22,078 bases of DNA. Source: Arthrobacter sp. GTDB taxonomy: Bacteria; Actinomycetota; Actinomycetes; Actinomycetales; Micrococcaceae. The notes beneath the pieces were generated by a model, which was given only the letters and a program-made list of their open reading frames with translations, was not told the DNA's origin and ran no database searches. Position 1 is the stretch's first letter; every line of letters starts with the position of its first letter. Location of the stretch: contig JASLBS010000095.1 of the NCBI GenBank assembly GCA_030146405.1, positions 1-22,078 on the forward strand. The letters run 5' to 3'. Below are positions 13,087 to 19,917 of the stretch, in pieces. Position numbers and translations under genes: made by a program.

Positions 13087-15963
13087 CTAGTCGCGCATGG
13101 CCCGCCGCGCACTGTCGGTGCGCTGCTGCGGGTTGCCGACGTCGATCGCCGCGCTCAGCACGGTGAGCCCCTCGGCGGCGACGAGCACGGGGTTGAAATC
13201 GAGCCGGGCGATCTCGGGGTGGTTGTCCTTCATCAGCGCCACACGCGCCACGAGGTCCTCGAGGGCTCCGACGTCCGCCGGCGGCAGACCCTGGTATCCG
13301 AACAGCTTGCGGGCCGCCCTCGGCCCGCGGACCAGGTCCGCGACGTCCACGGTGCTGAGCGGCGGGACGGCGTGTGCCCAGTCGTCCAGCAGGTTCACGG
13401 CGTCACCCGCCAGGCCGAAGGAGATCACCGGTCCCATGAGTGGGTCCTCGATGGCACGGAGGCTGCAGGCCTGTCCGGACGGTGCCATGGACTGCACCTC
13501 CATCCCGAACGTGCCGAACGGGGCCAGGATCTCCTCCATGCGCGTGATGTTCCGCAGGAGGGACTGCGGCGTGTCGATGTTCAGCCGGACACCGCCAAGG
13601 TCCAGGCGGTGGCGGAGGTTCTCGTCGGTGGTCTTCAACGCCACCGGCCAGCCGAGGCGTGCGGCTTCCTCCACCGCCTGCTCCGCAGAGCCGAAGGTAG
13701 CCGAGGGCAGGAGCCGGATGCCGTACGCGGCCATGAGCGCGGCACCCTCCTCCCCGGTGAGCCGGGCGAGTTCGACGCCGGTGACGCGGTTCCGCACGGC
13801 CAGCAGCACCCGGGCCGCCCCGTCCACATCGACGTCGGCGGGATCGACGAACTCGCCGTGGTCCCGGGTACGCCAGAGCGCGTACCGGACCACGGCGCCG
13901 AGGGCGGCGAGGGCGGTTCCCGGGCTCCGGAAACAGGGCAGGCCCGGCTGCAGCGGCAGAGCCACGTCATCGACCGCGGTGGTACCGGCCTCACCCGGGG
14001 CGTTCATGCCGTCCGCGCCCGGGGCGCGGTCCGTCGACGTCGCCGTCGCCTCGCGCGCTGCGTCCGGCGGACCTCCGAGGGGTGGCTCGGGGATGCGGGT
14101 TCCGCCCTGCTGCTCCTCGGAGGCGGGAGTGAGCCGGACGGAGTGCGGTACCGGCCCGGCCACCAGCCCGTCCAGCTGGAGGCGTGCATCGAGGATGCCG
14201 GTGAAGGAGGCGATCACGGGTTTCCCTGCGTGCTCGGCGCACTGCTGCAGGCACGCCGCGATCGCCTCGGCGGTCAGGCCCCGGGCGGGCAGGGTGGTGA
14301 CCACCGCGGCGTGCACCGACTCAGCGCGCAGCGCACCGGTGACGGCAGCGGCGAGGGCCGGCAGCGCCACCGACTGGCCGGCGTCGAGATCGAGTTCAGC
14401 CTCCAGGTGCGCGACGGTCATTCCCTGGGCCACCACGCCGTCGGACACCACCTTGCCGAGTGCGGAGGAGTTGCTGAAGACGGCGACCCCGGGACCCTGC
14501 GGCAGGGGCTGGCTCGCGACGATCAGCGCGATGTCCATCAGCTGCTCGGTCGTCTCCACCCGCATCACCCCGGACTGCCGCAGCATGGAGTCGAGGGCAC
14601 CGGCCGGTGCCTGGGTGGTGCGGACGGCGTGGCCCGGCGGGAGCTGCAGACCGGTGACGTCGGATTTCGCCACGATCACCGGTTTAGTGCGGGCGAGCCG
14701 GCGGGCGATCCGGGAGAACTTCCTCGGGTTCCCGATCGACTCGAAGTACAGGCCGACGGCACGGGTGGCAGGATCGTCCTCCCAGAACTGCATGGCGTCG
14801 TTCCCCGAGACGTCGGCCCGGTTGCCGGCGGAGATCACCGAGGACACCCCGAGGCCACGCCGCCGTGCGCTCGCGTAGAGGAGGACACCGAGACCGGCAG
14901 ACTGGCTGAAGAGGGACAGCGCGCCGCGCTCCGGCAGTCCGGGCGCCATCGAGGCGTTGAGGCGCACGGCGGGATCGGTGTTGACCAGCCCCAGCGACGC
15001 CGGCCCCACCACGCGCATCCCGTGCGCACGGGCCCGGTGCACGAGGGCACGCTGACGTGCGAGGCCGTCGCCGTCGTCGTCCGCGTAGCCGGCGGTGACC
15101 ACGAGGAGTCCCTTCACCCCTGCGCGGGCGCACTCGTCCACCACCGCGTCCACCTGCTCGTGGGGCACCGCGATGACCGCGAGGTCCACGGGCTCGGGTA
15201 CCTCGGCGAGCGAGGCGTGGGAGATCATCCCGTTCAGCTCGAAGGCCTCGGGGTTGACGGCGTACACCGTTCCCGTGAAGCCGCCGTCGATCACGTGCTC
15301 GAGCAGGGCGTACCCCACGGTCCCCCACTCCCGGCTGGCACCGATCACCGCCACCGACGACGGCGTCAGGAGCTCGGCCATGCTCCTCGCCTCCGCCCGG
15401 TGCTCACGGGCCTCCATGACCGCCTGGGAACGGCGGGTGGGGTCGATGTCGAAGCTCAGCATCACGACGCCGTCGTCGAAATGCCGTTCCACCTCGTAGC
15501 CGGCTTCGGCGAACACCGTGATCATCTTGCGGTTCTCCGGCAGCACCTCGGCGGAGAACCGCCGGATCCCGTTCTCACGGGCGGCGGCGGCGAGGTGCTC
15601 CAGGAGGATGGAACCGAGGCCGCGCCCCTGGTAGTGGTCCGAGACGTTGAACGCCACCTCGGCCTCGAGGGGGTCGTCCAGCCGGTCGTAGCGACCGATC
15701 CCGATGATGTCCGCGCCCCGCGTGATCACGAAGGCCACGCGGTCACGGTGGTCCACCTCGGTGAACCGGCGAAGTTCCTTCGCGCTCAGCTTCGCCTTGT
15801 AGGTGAAGAATCTCAGGTAGATCGAGGTCTGGGACTGGCGGACGTGGAACGTCTGTACGGCGTCCGAGTCCAGGGGTGAGATGGGCCGCAGATGCGCTGT
15901 CCCGCCGTCACGCAGGACGACGTCGGCCTCCCAGTATTCGGGGTATTGTCCCTCCATCACCAT
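13087..15963 (-). CDS. Pat-like protein: N-terminal GNAT fused to NDP-forming acyl-CoA-synthetase domains
   Basis: This 958-residue fusion is of the protein lysine acetyltransferase type (Pat), with the inverted order known from Streptomyces lividans PatA. The GNAT domain is at about 14-180, with the acetyl-CoA loop YQGRGLGSILLEHL. A CoA-binding Rossmann domain follows (SVAVIGASREWGTVGYALLE, from about 205), then succinyl-CoA-ligase-like domains to about 560. An Ala/Pro-rich linker follows, with an ATP-grasp domain in the last ~240 residues (GWPVALKTTDENLRHRLDLGGV, ending LDFNPVLV). In active NDP-forming synthetases a SHTG motif carries the phospho-His; here the matching stretch reads HAVRTTQAPAGALD with Gln451. 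ATG at 15963 has a -10 box six bases upstream and no ribosome site. Expected targets are acyl-CoA synthetases such as Acs. Confidence 0.88.
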   Translation of the reverse strand: MVMEGQYPEYWEADVVLRDGGTAHLRPISPLDSDAVQTFHVRQSQTSIYLRFFTYKAKLSAKELRRFTEVDHRDRVAFVITRGADIIGIGRYDRLDDPLEAEVAFNVSDHYQGRGLGSILLEHLAAAARENGIRRFSAEVLPENRKMITVFAEAGYEVERHFDDGVVMLSFDIDPTRRSQAVMEAREHRAEARSMAELLTPSSVAVIGASREWGTVGYALLEHVIDGGFTGTVYAVNPEAFELNGMISHASLAEVPEPVDLAVIAVPHEQVDAVVDECARAGVKGLLVVTAGYADDDGDGLARQRALVHRARAHGMRVVGPASLGLVNTDPAVRLNASMAPGLPERGALSLFSQSAGLGVLLYASARRRGLGVSSVISAGNRADVSGNDAMQFWEDDPATRAVGLYFESIGNPRKFSRIARRLARTKPVIVAKSDVTGLQLPPGHAVRTTQAPAGALDSMLRQSGVMRVETTEQLMDIALIVASQPLPQGPGVAVFSNSSALGKVVSDGVVAQGMTVAHLEAELDLDAGQSVALPALAAAVTGALRAESVHAAVVTTLPARGLTAEAIAACLQQCAEHAGKPVIASFTGILDARLQLDGLVAGPVPHSVRLTPASEEQQGGTRIPEPPLGGPPDAAREATATSTDRAPGADGMNAPGEAGTTAVDDVALPLQPGLPCFRSPGTALAALGAVVRYALWRTRDHGEFVDPADVDVDGAARVLLAVRNRVTGVELARLTGEEGAALMAAYGIRLLPSATFGSAEQAVEEAARLGWPVALKTTDENLRHRLDLGGVRLNIDTPQSLLRNITRMEEILAPFGTFGMEVQSMAPSGQACSLRAIEDPLMGPVISFGLAGDAVNLLDDWAHAVPPLSTVDVADLVRGPRAARKLFGYQGLPPADVGALEDLVARVALMKDNHPEIARLDFNPVLVAAEGLTVLSAAIDVGNPQQRTDSARRAMRD

Positions 15964-15969
15964 AGACTC

Positions 15970-15975
15970 AGGGTA
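15970..15975 (-). promoter_or_regulatory. predicted -10 box for the Pat-like gene (leaderless)
   Basis: TACCCT on the minus strand fits TANNNT and ends six bases before the ATG at 15963. Transcription would begin on the start codon. No Shine-Dalgarno sequence is present and no good -35 is visible. Confidence 0.5.
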
Positions 15976-16089
15976 GTCGGCATCTCCCGAGGGCGTAGCC
16001 CGACCGCTGCCCGTACGGGCTGCGGTCGCCGGACGTCCCGCCGACACCACCGTTTCGTACCCCTGACTTGTTGAGGAACCGCCACGCAC

Positions 16090-18651
16090 ATGGCCAGGCG
16101 CCAGAACTCCGCTCCGCCGGAGGATTTCACCGAGAAGATCATCGACATCGACGTCGAGACCGAGATGGAGGAATCCTTCCTGGAGTACGCGTACTCCGTG
16201 ATCTACTCCCGGGCGCTGCCGGACGCCCGGGACGGTCTGAAGCCCGTCCAGCGCCGCATCCTGTACATGATGACCGAGATGGGCCTGCGCCCGGACCGCG
16301 GGCATGTGAAGTCCGCGCGCGTGGTGGGTGAGGTGATGGGGAAGCTGCACCCGCACGGTGACAGCGCCATCTACGACGCCATGGTGCGCATGTCCCAGGA
16401 CTTCTCGCTCCGCCTGCCCCTGATCGACGGGCACGGCAACTTCGGTTCGCTCGACGACGGCCCGGCCGCCGCGCGGTACACGGAGGCCAGGCTCGCCGCG
16501 CCGGCCCTCACGATGACCGATCACCTCGGCGAGGACGTCGTCGACTTCGTCCCCAACTACGACAACTCGACCTCGCAGCCGGAGGTGCTGCCGGCGTCGT
16601 TCCCGAACCTGCTGGTCAACGGCGCGAGCGGGATCGCGGTCGGTATGGCGACGAACATGCCCCCGCACAACCTCGGGGAGGTCGTCGCAGCTGCGCGGCA
16701 CCTCATCGCGGAGCCCGCGGCCACGCTCGAGGACCTCATGCGTCTCGTACCCGGTCCGGACCTCCCGAGCGGCGGGAAGATCGTGGGGCTCGATGGCATC
16801 CGGGACGCGTACGCGACGGGCCGGGGTTCCTTCAAGACCCGCGCCACCGTCACCGTGGAGCAGCTCTCCGCACGGCGCACCGGTCTCGTGGTCACGGAAC
16901 TGCCGTACACCGTGGGCCCGGAGAAGGTCATGGAGCGCATCAAGGATGCGGTCACGGCGAAGAAGCTGCAGGGCATCTCCGACATCGTGGACCTCACGGA
17001 CCGCGTCAAGGGCCTCCGGTTGGTGATCGAGCTGAAGAACGGTTTCAATCCCAACGCGGTGCTGTCGCAGCTCTACCGGTTCACGCCGATGGAGGACTCC
17101 TTCGGGATCAACAACGTGGCCCTCGTGGACGGGCAGCCGCGCACCCTCGGTCTCCTGGAACTGCTGCAGGTCTACATCGACCACCGCATCCTGGTGGTCC
17201 GACGACGGACGTCGTACCGCCTCCGGCGCAAGCGTGACCGCCTGCACCTGGTGGAGGGGCTCCTGGTCGCGATCGTGGACATCGACGAGGTGATCCAGGT
17301 CATCCGGTCCTCCGACGAGTCCTCGGTGGCCCGCGAGCGCCTCATGTCCATCTACGATCTCTCCGAGATCCAGGCGAACCACATCCTGGAACTGAGGTTG
17401 CGCCAGCTCACCAAGTACTCGCGGATCGAACTGGAGCAGGAGCAGGAGCAGCTGCATCTCGAGATCGCCGAGCTGGAGACCATCCTCGGCTCCGAGGAAC
17501 GCCTCCGCACCCTGGTGTCGGACGAGCTCGCGGCGCTCTCCGAGCAGTTCGCCACACCGCGACGCACGGTACTGCTGGAATCGGAAGCCTCCGCTCCACT
17601 GAAGGGCACCACGCTGCCCGCCCCTGCGGGCAAGGGAGCCAAGACGGTGCTCCCGCTGGAGATCGCGGACGATCCGTGCTGGGTCCTGCTCTCGGCGTCC
17701 GGCCAGCTCGCCAGGACCTCCGACCGCGAGCCGTTCGGGGACGGCCAGCGCATCAAGCACGACGCCCTCCGCTCGGTGCTACCGGCCACGGCCCGCGGCG
17801 AGGTGGGAGCCGTGACCTCGGCGGGCCGGATGATCCGCCTGCAGGTCATGGACATGCCCGCGCTGCCGCCCACCGCCGGGGTGCCGAATCTCGCGGGTGG
17901 GGTGCCGTCATCGGAGTTCATCACGCTCGAACGCGGTGAGACGCTCGTGGGGCTCGCACCACTCACCACCGTGGTGGCCCTGGGCACGCAGCAGGGCGTG
18001 GTCAAGCGCGTGCAGCCGGATTACCCGTTGAACCGCGACGACTGGGAGGTGATCACCCTCAAGCCCAAGGACCGGGTGGTGGGGCTCGCGGTCCCCTCCG
18101 ACTCCGACGACGTCGTGTTCATCACGCGCCTCGCGCAGCTCCTGCGCTTCCCCGCCTCCGCCGTCCGGCCGCAGGGCCGCACGGCCGGCGGCGTGGCCGG
18201 TATCAAGCTCGCACCCGGTGACGCGGTGCTGCACTTCGGCGCCGTGACCCGCGGGGACGACCGCGGCGTGGTGGTCACGATCACCTCGCCGGACAGTGCG
18301 CTGCCCGGCACCACCGCGGGATCGGCGAAGGTCACCGAGGTGAGCGAGTATCCCGTGAAGGGAAGGGCCACCGCGGGCGTTCGTGCACACCGTTTCCTCC
18401 GCGGAGAGGAATCGCTCGCCCTCGCCTGGGCCGGCCATGGGCCCGCACGCGCGGCGTCCTCGAACGGTGTGGCCCGGGCGCTCCCGACCGAACACGGTCG
18501 CCGTGATGGTTCCGGTGTTCCCCTGACGCAGCAGATCGACTCCGTGGGTCCGAACCCGGCGGGTCTCGTTCCCGCGCCGCCACCGGTTGCGGCCACCAGC
18601 CCGCTCCCGGCCGCCGGGGGCCCGGACGACGCCCAGGACACGCTGCTGTAG
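16090..18651 (+). CDS. parC: DNA topoisomerase type IIA, A subunit (ParC-like, paralogue of GyrA)
   Basis: This 853-residue subunit cleaves and rejoins DNA and, with a GyrB/ParE partner, decatenates or relaxes chromosomes. The winged-helix/tower core opens ALPDARDGLKPVQRRILYMM. The quinolone region GKLHPHGDSAIYDAMVRMSQ has Ser92 and Asp96, the common sensitive-type residues. The catalytic Tyr130 is in RYTEAR. A coiled coil lies in the LEQEQEQLHLEIAELE part. The C-terminal beta-pinwheel lacks a clear GyrA box (QRRGGKG); the closest is QGRTAGG near residue 695. This favours ParC over gyrase A, which usually sits next to gyrB near the origin. The tail is Pro/Ala-rich and probably disordered. GAGG at 16073-16076 is 13 bases before the ATG, rather far. 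No ParE gene is in the window. Confidence 0.85.
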   Translation: MARRQNSAPPEDFTEKIIDIDVETEMEESFLEYAYSVIYSRALPDARDGLKPVQRRILYMMTEMGLRPDRGHVKSARVVGEVMGKLHPHGDSAIYDAMVRMSQDFSLRLPLIDGHGNFGSLDDGPAAARYTEARLAAPALTMTDHLGEDVVDFVPNYDNSTSQPEVLPASFPNLLVNGASGIAVGMATNMPPHNLGEVVAAARHLIAEPAATLEDLMRLVPGPDLPSGGKIVGLDGIRDAYATGRGSFKTRATVTVEQLSARRTGLVVTELPYTVGPEKVMERIKDAVTAKKLQGISDIVDLTDRVKGLRLVIELKNGFNPNAVLSQLYRFTPMEDSFGINNVALVDGQPRTLGLLELLQVYIDHRILVVRRRTSYRLRRKRDRLHLVEGLLVAIVDIDEVIQVIRSSDESSVARERLMSIYDLSEIQANHILELRLRQLTKYSRIELEQEQEQLHLEIAELETILGSEERLRTLVSDELAALSEQFATPRRTVLLESEASAPLKGTTLPAPAGKGAKTVLPLEIADDPCWVLLSASGQLARTSDREPFGDGQRIKHDALRSVLPATARGEVGAVTSAGRMIRLQVMDMPALPPTAGVPNLAGGVPSSEFITLERGETLVGLAPLTTVVALGTQQGVVKRVQPDYPLNRDDWEVITLKPKDRVVGLAVPSDSDDVVFITRLAQLLRFPASAVRPQGRTAGGVAGIKLAPGDAVLHFGAVTRGDDRGVVVTITSPDSALPGTTAGSAKVTEVSEYPVKGRATAGVRAHRFLRGEESLALAWAGHGPARAASSNGVARALPTEHGRRDGSGVPLTQQIDSVGPNPAGLVPAPPPVAATSPLPAAGGPDDAQDTLL

Positions 18652-18803
18652 CGGACGGCACCCACGCAGGGTCGGCCTCCTTCAGCGCGCGACGAATCGC
18701 CCTCCAAGGAGGAGGACAGCGGCGCGTCCTGGCTCGGCAGTGCACCTCGGTCAGCCGGATGTGGCAGCTCGCCGGTGCGGCGAACGAGGACCAGCAGCCG
18801 GCG
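18652..18803. other. convergent gap after the topoisomerase gene
   Basis: These 152 bp separate convergent genes. A short hairpin core, CCTCC-AA-GGAGG, lies at 18701-18712 but is too small to call a terminator. No ORF with gene-like features was seen here. Confidence 0.4.
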
Positions 18804-19895
18804 TCAGATCCTGGGTACGGGAAGCTGAAGGTCGAACACGATCGAGCGCTGTGTGGGCACGTAACCCATGCGCTCGTAGAGGCCCAGCGCTCCGGACGGG
18901 TTGTCGGTGTCCACACCGAGCCCCGCGTTCTCCATCCCGGCTGCCCGGTACCGTCTCATCGCCTCGGCGAGCAGGGCGGGTGCGAGTCCGCGGCCACGCC
19001 AGTTCCGGCGCACCCCGAGGAGATCGGTGTAGCCCTCCGTGTGGCCGAGGAGCTCGCGCGAATGGGGGTCATGGCTCCCCAGCTGGTAGGCAGCCACCTC
19101 ACCGCTGGCGTTGTCGAGGAGGGCCAGGCTCCAGTCCGGCCGGAACTCGGGATGACTCACTGTGAACTGCCAGGACTCCTGATCGCGGGGCTCGCTCCCC
19201 CAGTGGTCCTGGAAGGCGTCGTTGTGTGCCAGCCTCACCAGTTCGGCGATGTCCCGGCCGGCGGTATCGGTGAAGTCCACGAGCGTCAGTTCCGCAGGGA
19301 ACGGCACGTCCGGTATCGGCTGGTCGAGCGGCCGCGTCATCTCGGTGAAGTACCGCACGATCGAACTTCCGCTCGAGGTGAGGAGTGCGAGGTGGGAAGG
19401 ATTGCGTTCCTCGACGTAGCTACGGAACACTCCCTCCGTATGACCGGCCTCCACCAGTCTCACGCCGGCGCGCCAGACCTGCCAGGCGAGGACCGAGCGG
19501 CCCACGCCCTGCCCACGCCAGTCCGGGTCCACCGCTCCTTCAGCGTGCACCAGCGAGGAGCCCTGGTTCATGGACACGCGCCCGTAGGCACGCGGTGTTC
19601 CGCCGGCGTCGAACCCTGCGATCGTGTCCCGCCGTGCGTCGTTCTTCGACGCGCGCAACGCCTGCTCGAGGTCCGCACGCTGCTCCACCCAGTCAGGCTG
19701 GTCCTCCTCGGCGATGCGGTGCACGAGAGCGTGCCAGGCGTCGATGTCCGCGTAGGTGAGTGCCCGCCACCGCAGCACCGGCGCCAGTGGCGGTGCTGCC
19801 GGTACCTGTGGCAGTCCAGGATTCCGCCCGTCCACGGCCGGATCGACGTCGGAGGGGGTGCCGGTCTGCGGCTCTGAGGTGTCGCGCGTACTCAT
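18804..19895 (-). CDS. tandem GNAT-family N-acetyltransferase
   Basis: This 363-residue protein has two GNAT domains in a row. The first is at about 40-180 with acetyl-CoA loop PDWRGQGVGRSVLAWQVW. The second is at about 200-363 with RRNWRGRGLAPALLAEAMRR and the closing VDTDNPSGALGLYERMGYVP. The tandem layout is that of mycothiol synthase (MshD) and related actinobacterial enzymes, but the sequence does not allow a firm MshD call, and the substrate is unknown. The first ~35 residues are Pro-rich. ATG at 19895 has TACGCT six bases upstream and no ribosome site, suggesting a leaderless mRNA. It follows the CydDC gene by 22 bp but may be transcribed separately. Confidence 0.85.
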   Translation of the reverse strand: MSTRDTSEPQTGTPSDVDPAVDGRNPGLPQVPAAPPLAPVLRWRALTYADIDAWHALVHRIAEEDQPDWVEQRADLEQALRASKNDARRDTIAGFDAGGTPRAYGRVSMNQGSSLVHAEGAVDPDWRGQGVGRSVLAWQVWRAGVRLVEAGHTEGVFRSYVEERNPSHLALLTSSGSSIVRYFTEMTRPLDQPIPDVPFPAELTLVDFTDTAGRDIAELVRLAHNDAFQDHWGSEPRDQESWQFTVSHPEFRPDWSLALLDNASGEVAAYQLGSHDPHSRELLGHTEGYTDLLGVRRNWRGRGLAPALLAEAMRRYRAAGMENAGLGVDTDNPSGALGLYERMGYVPTQRSIVFDLQLPVPRI

Positions 19896-19901
19896 CCGAC
19901 C

Positions 19902-19907
19902 AGCGTA
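19902..19907 (-). promoter_or_regulatory. predicted -10 box for the tandem GNAT gene (leaderless)
   Basis: TACGCT on the minus strand fits TANNNT and ends six bases before the ATG at 19895, the same spacing as for the Pat-like gene. No -35 is recognisable. It lies in the 22-bp gap after the CydDC stop. Confidence 0.5.
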
Positions 19908-19917
19908 GGGCAGCGCC

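Noticed and set aside
11908..15879. Very long plus-strand open frame (about 1320 codons)
   Set aside because: It is antisense to the phosphodiesterase-like, DUF5998 and Pat-like genes, has no recognisable domain and is rich in Arg/Gly/His, as expected for shadow frames in high-GC DNA.
17431..17452. Repeated GAGCAG units in the topoisomerase gene
   Set aside because: They encode an EQEQEQ stretch in a predicted coiled coil and are explained by coding.
15964..17760. Upstream extension of the Pat-like frame by about 600 codons
   Set aside because: It runs antisense through the topoisomerase gene without family resemblance; the GNAT domain begins just after ATG 15963, and a -10 box lies directly before that codon.
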